Below, piece by piece: positions 25,292 through 32,827 of a DNA stretch of 64,000 bases (position 1 is its first letter; each line of letters opens with the position of its first letter). A model generated the notes under the pieces. It did no database searches. It worked only from the letters and a program-made list of their open reading frames with translations, and was not told the origin of the DNA. A program made the translations under genes and the position numbers. Origin of the DNA: Candidatus Flexicrinis proximus (GTDB taxonomy: Bacteria > Chloroflexota > Anaerolineae > Aggregatilineales > Phototrophicaceae); assembly GCA_016712885.1 (NCBI GenBank), contig JADJQF010000002.1, positions 744,001 through 808,000 on the forward strand, written 5' to 3'.

Positions 25292-26056
25292 ATGGGCGGA
25301 ACCCTGTTGAATGCCATTGCCGTGTTGATCGGCAGCCTTCTGGGGATGCTCGTCGGTGATCGTCTGCCGGCGCGCGTCCGTGAAACTATCGTCTTTGGGC
25401 TGGGTCTGGTCACTTTGACCGTCGGTATTGGCAATGCCCAGTCGAGCGGAAATATCGTCATCCCACTGCTGAGCATCGCCTTTGGCGGCCTGATCGGCGA
25501 AACAATCCGGATCGAACTGGCGCTCAACCGTCTCGGCGGCTGGCTTCAGGCCAAGCTGGCGCGCGCGACCCAAGACTCGGCACCCGACTCCGTGGACACT
25601 CCCGGTGAGATGGACGTGCGTACGCGGTTCATCACCGGCTTCGTCACCGCCAGTCTGCTCTTCTGCGTCGGACCGTTGACGATTTTGGGTTCCATTCAGG
25701 ACGGCATGGGCCTGCAAATCGGTTATCAGCAGTTGGTCATCAAGAGCGTGCTGGACGCCTTTGCCGCGCTGGCGTTTGCCGCAAGCTTTGGCGTAGGGGT
25801 GGTCTTCACTGTCCTGACGATCATCGTCGTACAGGGCGGGCTGGCTCTCCTCGGTATGCTGGCCGGCCAGTTCATGACGCCGCCCATGGTCGCCGAGATG
25901 ACCGCCACGGGTGGCATGATTCTGATCGGGTTAGCCCTGATCCTCATGGACGTTAAGCGCCCACGCGTCGCCAACCTCTTGCCCGGCTTGCTTCTCGCCC
26001 CCATCATCGTTGTCGTCGGGACTGCGCTCGGCATCGACCTGTATCCGTTTAGCTAA
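25292..26056 (+). CDS. DUF554 family membrane protein
   Basis: 254 residues with about six hydrophobic helices. The N-terminus GGTLLNAIAVLIGSLLGMLVG and the repeated LGLVTLTVGIGNA and AFGGLIGETIRIE segments match DUF554, a family with an internally duplicated Gly-rich fold of unknown transport function. A second half starts at FITGFVTASLLFCVGPLTIL. AAAAAAGGAG is 8 bases before the ATG. It is probably an independent unit after the polysaccharide genes. Confidence 0.88.
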   Translation: MGGTLLNAIAVLIGSLLGMLVGDRLPARVRETIVFGLGLVTLTVGIGNAQSSGNIVIPLLSIAFGGLIGETIRIELALNRLGGWLQAKLARATQDSAPDSVDTPGEMDVRTRFITGFVTASLLFCVGPLTILGSIQDGMGLQIGYQQLVIKSVLDAFAALAFAASFGVGVVFTVLTIIVVQGGLALLGMLAGQFMTPPMVAEMTATGGMILIGLALILMDVKRPRVANLLPGLLLAPIIVVVGTALGIDLYPFS

Positions 26057-26181
26057 CCCGGTTCTGGTTAAAGTCCGTTCCATCAGGAGTAAACTGGCCA
26101 TGAGAGGCTGTCCGCAGATTTCGGAAACTCCTGTTCGGCAGCAATAGCCAGCACCGGCATGAACTGATAGCGAAGGCAGCT

Positions 26182-27552
26182 ATGCGCTTCACAAACGAGA
26201 CGGACGCCGTCACCTATATCTTCACCTCGCTGGCAGGCAGCAACTGGCGCGTACGCGGCCTGGATGAGGTGACTCGTGACTACCAGCCAACACGCCTGCT
26301 GATTGAGATGCACAGTTTGTTGAACACCCCGCGCGAATACGCCGTCGTCACCGGCAGTAAGGGCAAAGGGTCGACAACCACTCTAACGGCAAGAATTCTG
26401 CGCGAACTCGGCCATAAGGTCGGGACGATCACCAGTCCGCATCTGATCGGCTATCGTGAGCGCATCAGGATCAATGGTACGGCGATCCCTGGCGCCGACT
26501 TTCTCAGGCTAGTGGACTTCTTCGCACCGGCCATTGACCGGATTACCCGTGGGTTGCCGTCGGGAAAATATCTCAGTCCGCAGGGGATCTTCCTGGCAAT
26601 CGCGCTGCAATGGTTCAATGAGAATCGCTGTGACGCCGCCGTGATCGAGGTCGGTCGCGGCGGTCGCTTCGACGACAACGCATTGGTCCCGAACTACCTC
26701 TCTCTTTTCTCGCCGATTGTGCTGGAACACACGCGTTACATGGGGCCAACCGTCAGCCGGATCGCCTGGCACAAGGCGGGTATCCTCAAGCCAAACGGGT
26801 TAGGCATCAGCCTGCCGCAAAGCGACGAAGCCCTGGAGCAGTTGAAGCAGGAGGCGACGGTCTGTGGGGCCGGCCTGCACGTGCTCGCAAACGCCGAAAT
26901 GGGACGACATGAAGGGGACTGGGACGGTGGCGTGAAGATGTCGCTGCCAGACGGGACCCGCATCGACCTCCCGTTTTACGGCCGCTACGAAATCGACAAC
27001 GCCACCCTCGCTATCGAAGCAGCCCGGGTTCTGACGACTCGCATTCGCGGCTCGGCGCCCGCGAACTATCTGGACCTGGCCAAAACAGCGCTGGAGGCGG
27101 CTGCCTGGCCCGGACGGTGTGAGAAGCTCTCCTCAGCCCCTGACATCTTCATCGACGGCGCCGTAAACCCGCTCTCGTTGAAGGTCTATCTGGAAAGCAT
27201 CGAATCGCGCGTGGTCCGTCCGGCCGTAGCGATTGCGGCCGTGCCAGCCGACCGTGATATCGCCAGCACCTACAAAATGCTCGCTGCATTTGCCGATCAC
27301 CTGATCCTGACTGGCAGTCCGCGCAATATCACAATCAGCTTTCCGGATCAGACAGCCGCCTTCGAAGCCGCGCACCGGGCATTGGATGAGATTGGCCGGT
27401 CTATACCGGTCGAATATGCGCCTACTATCGCCGGGGCAATTGCACTGGCTCAGTCCAGAGCAGGAACCCGCGGCACGGTGGTCATGGCGGTCGCCCAGCC
27501 AGCCATAGGCGACGCGATGGAGTACTTTGGCCGTTCTTTCGAACAGCTCTAG
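26182..27552 (+). CDS. folC: Folylpolyglutamate/dihydrofolate synthase
   Basis: 456 residues of the Mur ligase superfamily. The ATP loop VVTGSKGKGSTTTLTA and SPHLIGYRERIRINGTAIP, the folate-loop region of FolC, are clear; later VIEVGRGGRFDDNAL and WPGRCEKLSSAPDIFIDGAVNP correspond to the metal/ATP site and domain boundary (with Ala in place of the common A-H-N histidine). It adds glutamate to folates, and in bifunctional forms also to dihydropteroate. No folP or other folate genes are nearby. The family assignment is firm; bifunctionality is open. Confidence 0.88.
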   Translation: MRFTNETDAVTYIFTSLAGSNWRVRGLDEVTRDYQPTRLLIEMHSLLNTPREYAVVTGSKGKGSTTTLTARILRELGHKVGTITSPHLIGYRERIRINGTAIPGADFLRLVDFFAPAIDRITRGLPSGKYLSPQGIFLAIALQWFNENRCDAAVIEVGRGGRFDDNALVPNYLSLFSPIVLEHTRYMGPTVSRIAWHKAGILKPNGLGISLPQSDEALEQLKQEATVCGAGLHVLANAEMGRHEGDWDGGVKMSLPDGTRIDLPFYGRYEIDNATLAIEAARVLTTRIRGSAPANYLDLAKTALEAAAWPGRCEKLSSAPDIFIDGAVNPLSLKVYLESIESRVVRPAVAIAAVPADRDIASTYKMLAAFADHLILTGSPRNITISFPDQTAAFEAAHRALDEIGRSIPVEYAPTIAGAIALAQSRAGTRGTVVMAVAQPAIGDAMEYFGRSFEQL

Positions 27553-27602
27553 GACGTATAATTTCCGGGTTTAAGGACGTGACAACAAGGACACATCATC
27601 GT

Positions 27603-28916
27603 ATGAGTCACAAGGAAAAGCTACTTCAACGCATCAACTCGCGCGATGCCGTGATTGGTATTGTCGGTCTCGGCTACGTGGGCCTGCCTCTGGCGGTCGA
27701 ATTCGCTGAGGCTGGGTTCAAAGTAATCGGTGTCGATGTCACAGCTGAAAAGGTTGACGCCCTGAACCGCGGCCATAGTTACGTGGGCGACATCTCCAGC
27801 GAGCGTCTCGCCCCGCTCGTTAAGAACGGCAAATTCGCCGCTTATACGGATTACAGTGTCCTCAAGGATGCCGATGCCGTGAGCATCTGCGTCCCCACGC
27901 CCCTGCGTAAGACCAAAGATCCCGACATGTCCTACGTCATCATTGCCGTCGAAGGCGTCGCGGCGGTCGCGCACGAAGGCATGCTCATCGTTCTGGAAAG
28001 CACGACCTATCCCGGTACCACCGTAGAACTTGTCGAGCCCAAGCTGCGCGACGCGGGGTTCGTCATCGGCGACGACGTTTTCGTGGCCTTCTCCCCGGAG
28101 CGAATCGATCCGTCGAACCCCAAATATGGCGTGCGCAACACGCCTAAGGTCGTCGGCGGCGTCACGCCGGCCTGCACCGAAGTCACCATGGCTGTTTACG
28201 GCACCGCCGTCGATCAGGTCGTGAGTGTTTCGTCACCTACGGCCGCCGAGATGGTCAAGCTGCTCGAAAACACCTTCCGGGCCGTCAACATCGGTCTCGT
28301 CAACGAAATCGCCTTGATGTGCGACAAGTTGGGCATCAACGTCTGGGAAGTGATCGAAGCGGCCAAAACCAAACCGTTTGGCTTTATGCCGTTCTATCCG
28401 GGTCCCGGCCTGGGCGGTCACTGCATCCCCATTGACCCGCTTTACCTGAGCTGGAAACTCAAGACGCTGAACTACACGGCGCGCTTTATTGAGCTTGCCA
28501 GCGAAATCAATACCTCCATGCCTGGTTACGTTGTAACCAAAGTTGCCGATGCACTCAATGACGAAGGCAAAGCCGTAAAGAGGTCCAGGATTGTTGTATT
28601 GGGCGTCGCTTACAAGCGCGACGTGGACGATATGCGCGAAAGCCCTGCCCTGGATGTACTGCATCTGCTCATTGAGAAAGGCGCGAACGTGGTCTATCAC
28701 GACCCGCATGTCGCAAGCCTGCGCCTCGAAAACGGTCACAAACTCGAGAGTGTCGCCTACAGCGCGCAGCTTCTGGCAGACGCGGACTGCGTCGTCATCA
28801 TCACCGACCATACCAGCATCGATTGGGGCCATGTCACCCAGTCCGCGAAACTCATCGTCGACTCGCGGAACGCAACTGCCAGGTTCGCCGGGACTGCCCG
28901 CGTCGTTTCGCTCTAA
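27603..28916 (+). CDS. Nucleotide-sugar (UDP-hexose) dehydrogenase
   Basis: About 437 residues of the UDP-glucose/UDP-ManNAc dehydrogenase family. NAD-binding GIVGLGYVGLPLAVEFAEAG, the middle-domain VESTTYPGTTVELVEPKL region (LESTTYPGTT), and the catalytic cysteine in GPGLGGHCIPIDP are intact; the C-terminal domain has VLGVAYKRDVDDMRESPAL. The WecC/WbpA-like features suggest an N-acetylhexosaminuronate product, supplying polysaccharide synthesis with the genes upstream. A GTG eight codons upstream is possible; the ATG has AAGGA 12 bases before it. Confidence 0.92.
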   Translation: MSHKEKLLQRINSRDAVIGIVGLGYVGLPLAVEFAEAGFKVIGVDVTAEKVDALNRGHSYVGDISSERLAPLVKNGKFAAYTDYSVLKDADAVSICVPTPLRKTKDPDMSYVIIAVEGVAAVAHEGMLIVLESTTYPGTTVELVEPKLRDAGFVIGDDVFVAFSPERIDPSNPKYGVRNTPKVVGGVTPACTEVTMAVYGTAVDQVVSVSSPTAAEMVKLLENTFRAVNIGLVNEIALMCDKLGINVWEVIEAAKTKPFGFMPFYPGPGLGGHCIPIDPLYLSWKLKTLNYTARFIELASEINTSMPGYVVTKVADALNDEGKAVKRSRIVVLGVAYKRDVDDMRESPALDVLHLLIEKGANVVYHDPHVASLRLENGHKLESVAYSAQLLADADCVVIITDHTSIDWGHVTQSAKLIVDSRNATARFAGTARVVSL

Positions 28917-28920
28917 AGGC

Positions 28921-28970
28921 TGTTCTGCATTTTGTTTGTGGGGGCGCTGCCTCCACGCCTCCGCGAGCGG
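28921..28970 (-). repeat. Truncated copy of the dispersed element
   Basis: On the minus strand CTCGCGGAGGCGTGGAGGCAG followed by CGCCCCCACAAAC matches the right end of the family almost exactly. The rest is missing. It begins about 5-15 bases after the dehydrogenase stop, with the element's right end facing that gene as in full copies. Confidence 0.7.
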
Positions 28971-29037
28971 CTTTTGCCCCGCGCCCCGCACCTGTCCGGC
29001 AGCCCGTCTGTCGGTCAGGTGTCGTCCCGGAAATCAA

Positions 29038-29070
29038 AAGCCGCCTTGCAACAATGTCACAAGACGGCTT
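29038..29070 (-). terminator. Intrinsic terminator for rpmF
   Basis: AAGCCGTCTTG pairs with CAAGGCGGCTT (one mismatch in 11) around an 11-base loop. On the minus strand the stem is followed by TTTTGATTT. It starts 23 bases past the rpmF stop codon. Confidence 0.75.
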
Positions 29071-29093
29071 AAGCTCTTTGGGGGTCGGGGCGA

Positions 29094-29279
29094 TTACTCG
29101 CTCTGAACTTGGACAATCGTGTTTCCGCGATACGTGCCACACTTGGGGCAAACCCGGTGTGCGATGTGGTACTCGCCGCACGTCTCGCATATTACGAGGT
29201 GGTCGAGCGAGAGCGCATCATGGGCACGACGACGGTCACGACGACCCTTCGAGAGTTTCCGCTTTGGAAGGGGACCCAT
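29094..29279 (-). CDS. rpmF: 50S ribosomal protein L32
   Basis: 61 residues, normal for L32. The basic N-terminus MGPLPKRKLSKGRRDRRRAH is the rRNA-binding part. The zinc-binding C-x2-C pairs are intact (CETCGEYH and CPKCGTY), so this is the C+ form that needs zinc. AGGAGACGCC lies just before the ATG. The gene is monocistronic, with a terminator on both sides. It is not linked to plsX or the fab genes as in many bacteria. Confidence 0.97.
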   Translation of the reverse strand: MGPLPKRKLSKGRRDRRRAHDALSLDHLVICETCGEYHIAHRVCPKCGTYRGNTIVQVQSE

Positions 29280-29308
29280 AGGGCGTCTCCTGTGATAAAA
29301 CGCTTACG

Positions 29309-29332
29309 AAAAAAGATAGCCCGTCGGGCTAT
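29309..29332 (-). terminator. Terminator-like hairpin in the rpmF leader
   Basis: On the minus strand ATAGCCC - GAC - GGGCTAT followed directly by CTTTTTT: a complete intrinsic terminator 30 bases before rpmF and just downstream of a perfect -10 box. No minus-strand gene lies upstream that it could terminate, so it is best explained as a leader attenuator. Confidence 0.65.
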
Positions 29333-29343
29333 TGAGCTACGGT

Positions 29344-29349
29344 ATTATA
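29344..29349 (-). promoter_or_regulatory. Candidate -10 box for rpmF
   Basis: Perfect TATAAT on the minus strand (CCCTATAATACCG). Transcription would begin near 29337, about 5 bases before the leader hairpin. The -35 would fall inside the start of the divergent flavoprotein gene and is not obvious. Confidence 0.5.
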
Positions 29350-29359
29350 GGGATGCGCG

Positions 29360-30613
29360 GTGACAGTGTCAACGGCAAAGGCGGTCAAGTCCTTGAGCAA
29401 TCCACGGGTCCTGGTCATTGGTGCGGGTCCGGCAGGGATTGTGACCGGCTACTTCCTCAAGAACCAGGGCATCAATTATGAAATCGTCGATCGCGCGCCG
29501 GTCGTAGCGTCCACCTGGGCCTCGCTCTACCCCTCCCTCCGTCTGAACACGACGCGCTATTTCTCGCACATGCCCGGGCGAAAATTCCCGCTGGCGTGGG
29601 GCGTTTTTCCGACCGGACGCCAGTATCACAGCTATGTCGAGTCCTTTGCTCGGCAGCATGGTCTGAACGTCACGCTTGGGGTGGAGATCACACGCGTATC
29701 GCCGGAAAAAGGGGGTTGGCGCGTTGAGTCGAGCCGCGGGTCTACATGGTATTCCGTAATCGTGCTGGCAACCGGCCGCTTCAGCAGCCCCTATACCGCC
29801 TCCATTCCGGGTGCGGAGACCTTTCAGGGGCTGCTCCTGCACGCCCACGATTACCGCGATCCCGCTCAGTTGGCGGGCATGCGCGTGATGGTCATCGGCA
29901 ATGGTCCGAGTGGGCTGGATATTGCCTTGGAGGCAGGACACCATAATGCCGCGCAGGGTCCCGCCCTGCTCAGTATGCGGACCGGCATCGCCCTGAAACG
30001 GCGCTATCCCCTTGGCTTGAGCAAACATGCCTGGATGCTCCTGACCCGCTGGGTCCCAGAACGGTTCCGTGAGCCGTTCCTGAACTACGTCGAGAAATTA
30101 GGGTTTCCGCGTGCCGCGCTTCGCGGGATAAAGACTCCGCCGCCGGGCAAGTCCAGTGGCGCTGTGGCCGTTCGCGGCGGTGAGTTGATCGCAGCCGTGC
30201 GGCGGGGAGAAGTGCTATGCGTGGACGGTCCGTCCCGGATCAACCCGCACAGCGTAACCCTGGCCGATGGAATCACCCACGAGGTCGATGCCATTGTGAT
30301 CGCTACCGGCTACCGCCCCGCCCTCGCTTATCTTGAAGGGGTAACCCTGGAATGTGACGATCAGGGCTGGCCGAAGCGCTATAACAGCCTGACTTATTCG
30401 GTTGACTACGCGAAACTCCTCTATCACGGCACCTACGATGTCGGTGCAGCCATCGACCGTCAGTTTGAACCAACTCTGCGTGAAGTCCGGGGCTATCCGG
30501 GGTTGTTTCAGGTCGGACTGTACTATAAAGGCAAGGGCGCCATGTATAACTTCAATGTCGAAGCGGAGATCGCCGCTGCGCAAATCGCCCAATACCTGGC
30601 GGATTTTTCGTGA
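29360..30613 (+). CDS. Flavin-containing monooxygenase-like oxidoreductase
   Basis: 417 residues. FAD-binding VLVIGAGPAGIVTGYFLKNQ and NADPH-binding MVIGNGPSGLDIALEAG loops are both present. Between them FQGLLLHAHDYRDP corresponds to the FMO identifying motif (F-x-G-x3-H-x3-Y/F), and IVIATGYRPALAYL is the usual ATG-Y-x-P motif before the C-terminal region. It probably oxidises a soft nucleophile or ketone using NADPH and O2; the substrate is unknown. The start is GTG, divergent from rpmF by 80 bases. The 3' end precedes tRNA-Cys. Confidence 0.85.
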   Translation: MTVSTAKAVKSLSNPRVLVIGAGPAGIVTGYFLKNQGINYEIVDRAPVVASTWASLYPSLRLNTTRYFSHMPGRKFPLAWGVFPTGRQYHSYVESFARQHGLNVTLGVEITRVSPEKGGWRVESSRGSTWYSVIVLATGRFSSPYTASIPGAETFQGLLLHAHDYRDPAQLAGMRVMVIGNGPSGLDIALEAGHHNAAQGPALLSMRTGIALKRRYPLGLSKHAWMLLTRWVPERFREPFLNYVEKLGFPRAALRGIKTPPPGKSSGAVAVRGGELIAAVRRGEVLCVDGPSRINPHSVTLADGITHEVDAIVIATGYRPALAYLEGVTLECDDQGWPKRYNSLTYSVDYAKLLYHGTYDVGAAIDRQFEPTLREVRGYPGLFQVGLYYKGKGAMYNFNVEAEIAAAQIAQYLADFS

Positions 30614-30644
30614 GTTTCACGGCCAATCCGGGAGTGCCTGCGCC

Positions 30645-30673
30645 TTGTCACTGTCCCTAACTTCGGCTATACT
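30645..30673 (+). promoter_or_regulatory. Promoter of tRNA-Cys
   Basis: TTGTCA - 17 bases - TATACT, close to the sigma-70 consensus, 11 bases before the mature tRNA 5' end. Confidence 0.75.
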
Positions 30674-30684
30674 GCGCTGATATT

Positions 30685-30755
30685 GGCGACGTAGCCAAGT
30701 GGCAAGGCAGGGGTCTGCAAAACCCCCACCGCGGGTTCGAATCCCGCCGTCGCCT
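30685..30755 (+). tRNA. tRNA-Cys (GCA)
   Basis: 71 bases fold into a full cloverleaf: acceptor GGCGACG/CGTCGCC, D-arm GCC...GGC with loop AAGTGGCAA-like, anticodon stem GGGGT/ACCCC around CTGCAAA (anticodon GCA), T-arm GCGGG-TTCGAAT-CCCGC, discriminator U as usual for Cys. CCA is not encoded, in keeping with the CCA-adding enzyme elsewhere in the window. Confidence 0.96.
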
Positions 30756-30764
30756 CAGCAAACA

Positions 30765-30793
30765 AACAGCGCACCCAAATCCGGTGCACTGTT
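30765..30793. terminator. Bidirectional terminator, tRNA-Cys / DUF4013
   Basis: AACAGCGCACC and GGTGCACTGTT pair (10 of 11) around a 7-base loop. The minus strand reads TGTTTGTTTG after the stem, a good U-rich tail for the DUF4013 gene that stops 4 bases away. The plus strand has CTGTTATAT, weaker, for the tRNA. Confidence 0.65.
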
Positions 30794-30796
30794 CTG

Positions 30797-31459
30797 TTAT
30801 ATGTGTACGACGACGCGCCCGAAGACGCCGACGTTGAAAGCCAGTGCCAGTGCGAGGGCCGCCGCCGCCATCATTCCGGGGATGAACAGACAGATCGTAC
30901 CCAGCCCGATCAGGATGCTGAAGACGAAGATCGTAATGAACGATCCAATCGTCATCATCAGCGCGTCCCCCATCCGGTAGAAGACCGCGCGATACGCGCC
31001 CAGGATGTCAAAGAAACTGGTGAAATCGCCCGAGTCCGCGAAGCGTGCCACCGTGAAAGCAGCCATCGGCACGCCAAAGAGGAGCACAATCGGGATCGTC
31101 ACTACCAGTACCATTGAAATCGACAGCAGAATCCCGAAGATGAACAACCCGACTGTCACGGCAAGGCCGCCCACAAAGTCGCCCGCGAAGTCATCCCATT
31201 CGGGCAGTCGGTAATCCCCTGCCATCACCCGCCGGATCACCCGCAGGCCATATCCGGTAAGCAGCCAGCTCCCCACCACCGGAATTACCAGGCACACCGC
31301 CCCGATCAGCAGCTTATACAGCGTTTGTGTGCCGCCGATCAGCGGGTACTGTATGGCTGTCGCCGTATACGCTCCGCACCCGGTGGTTTCAAGCACCGGC
31401 TGAGAACGCTGGAACTCGCGCTGAAACTCGTCTTCGAACTTACGTTTGATTGTCGCCAT
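30797..31459 (-). CDS. DUF4013 family membrane protein
   Basis: 220 residues. After a polar N-terminus come hydrophobic helices with the DUF4013 pattern: YPLIGGTQTLYKLLIGAVC, LLTGYGLRVIRRVMAGDYRL, PEWDDFAGDF, then paired helices to the C-terminus (ILIGLGTICLFIPGMMAAAA). Function unknown. The ATG has GGAGG about 10 bases upstream; the long open extension before it contains no ribosome site and is not used. Minus -10 TATAAT lies shortly upstream. Confidence 0.85.
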   Translation of the reverse strand: MATIKRKFEDEFQREFQRSQPVLETTGCGAYTATAIQYPLIGGTQTLYKLLIGAVCLVIPVVGSWLLTGYGLRVIRRVMAGDYRLPEWDDFAGDFVGGLAVTVGLFIFGILLSISMVLVVTIPIVLLFGVPMAAFTVARFADSGDFTSFFDILGAYRAVFYRMGDALMMTIGSFITIFVFSILIGLGTICLFIPGMMAAAALALALAFNVGVFGRVVVHI

Positions 31460-31481
31460 GTTAAACCAACCTCCATGGTTC

Positions 31482-31487
31482 ATTATA
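31482..31487 (-). promoter_or_regulatory. Candidate -10 box for DUF4013 gene
   Basis: Perfect TATAAT on the minus strand (CACGTATAATGAACC) about 25 bases before the start codon. A -35 box is not evident at the usual spacing. Confidence 0.4.
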
Positions 31488-31652
31488 CGTGTCTGGGATG
31501 CACAACGTTTCACGGCACACTTGATGTCGTGCTGTCCAATCCAGATCCGCAGAGGTTGATCAGGCCAGCGCCGGTTTCGGGTCACCCCCGACCCGCTCTC
31601 TACCTCTTTTCCCTCGGCACCGCTGCAGGTGCTATCAGCCAACAGCTTTCAG

Positions 31653-32750
31653 CTATTCGCCGTCTATTGGCGGGGTTTTGAGCGGAGAGGTGTCCTTTGC
31701 GGCAGGCATGGAAGGCAGCGGTTTCGCGGGGTTCGGCCGTGCGCTTCCGCCGGTGACAGCGCTCGGTCTGGCCGCGCTCTTTTCGACGCTCTTCGGTGCA
31801 GGACTTACCGGTTCCGCTTTGGGGGATGTTGTGGTTTTTCCACCGGTCGGCGCGCCCTCCGTTGCTGACAAATGACGGATCGAGGCGGCGCAGATCTGCC
31901 CGAATACGGCAAACACAAATCGCCCGGCATCGTCAATCGTCAGCGCGTTCAGCGCCGCGCTCACCGGCGGCAGTTCGGCAAAACCAATCAGCTGCCGTTC
32001 TTCGGCACTGCTCAACAGGTCAATCACGAAGCGCTGGTGGGTCAGGCGCAGCGCGTCAGGCACATACGCACGAAGGACGCCGGAATCCGTGTCGAAACTC
32101 AGAAGCTGTTCGCCATCCGGTGACAGCGCGATCAGGCCGCACGCATAGTGCAGGTCGCGCCGGCTGCTCACCTTCCCGCTGTCAATCACGATCAGCCGGT
32201 TGCCGTCGCTGACCACGATCCGTTTGCCGCCGTGGGCAATTGCCACCGACAGCGGCAGATCTACCACGGGTGTCAGTCCTGGTTTCAGGGTGCGGGTTGT
32301 CCCACCCGGTTTGCCAAGCAGCAGCGCGCCTTTGGGGTCGAGTGCAGCGACCAGTTGGGTCTGCGGATCGATAGCCAGCGCCGCGGGTTTGACGTCAAAC
32401 GTCAGCTCCTGCGGAGCCGCGCCCTTGCCGGTGTCCAGGCTCACTTTTGCGCGCCCGTAGTACGTCATCGAACTACCGTCTCGCAGAGGCCAGACACTTA
32501 GCCCGCCGATACGGGCAAAAGGCAGTGGGCGTCCTTTGGGGTCTTTCAGGCTGGCAAGCAGTGCCGGCCACTGCTCCGGACTCTCATGCAGTGCGAACTC
32601 AGACATCCCGTGTAAGGAACCGCGGTCGAGGTCATAGAATGCGACCAGCCCATCGCGTGTCCATACAGCGACCATCGAGGGATCGCTCGCGATAATATCG
32701 AGATACTGAATGGCGGAACTCGCCAGATGAATGCGCCAGGGGTTTTCCAT
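31653..32750 (-). CDS. Hypothetical beta-propeller-like protein
   Basis: 365 residues. Repeated strand patterns such as DPSMVAVWTRDGLVAFYDLD, AALAIDPQTQLVAALDPKGA and GLIALSPDGEQLLSFDTDSG resemble WD40/YVTN-type propeller blades, though no strict WD motifs occur. The last ~75 residues are Pro/Ser/Lys-rich and likely disordered. No signal peptide. The ATG chosen follows GGAGGG; an upstream start at 32804 is less likely. It lies 77 bases after the PucR gene on the same strand. Role unknown. Confidence 0.65.
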   Translation of the reverse strand: MENPWRIHLASSAIQYLDIIASDPSMVAVWTRDGLVAFYDLDRGSLHGMSEFALHESPEQWPALLASLKDPKGRPLPFARIGGLSVWPLRDGSSMTYYGRAKVSLDTGKGAAPQELTFDVKPAALAIDPQTQLVAALDPKGALLLGKPGGTTRTLKPGLTPVVDLPLSVAIAHGGKRIVVSDGNRLIVIDSGKVSSRRDLHYACGLIALSPDGEQLLSFDTDSGVLRAYVPDALRLTHQRFVIDLLSSAEERQLIGFAELPPVSAALNALTIDDAGRFVFAVFGQICAASIRHLSATEGAPTGGKTTTSPKAEPVSPAPKSVEKSAARPSAVTGGSARPNPAKPLPSMPAAKDTSPLKTPPIDGE

Positions 32751-32827
32751 CTCATGCCCTCCGCCCCTAAGCATAACCTGAACAGGCACGCGGAGCGAGG
32801 GCACATTCCGGCCAGTGGAGCCTGCGT

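Noticed and set aside
24005..25717. 570-codon open frame on the minus strand
   Set aside because: It runs antisense to the HAD, rfbB and DUF554 genes, all with clear family motifs; its composition (His/Asp/Val-rich, no motif) is typical of antisense shadows in GC-rich DNA.
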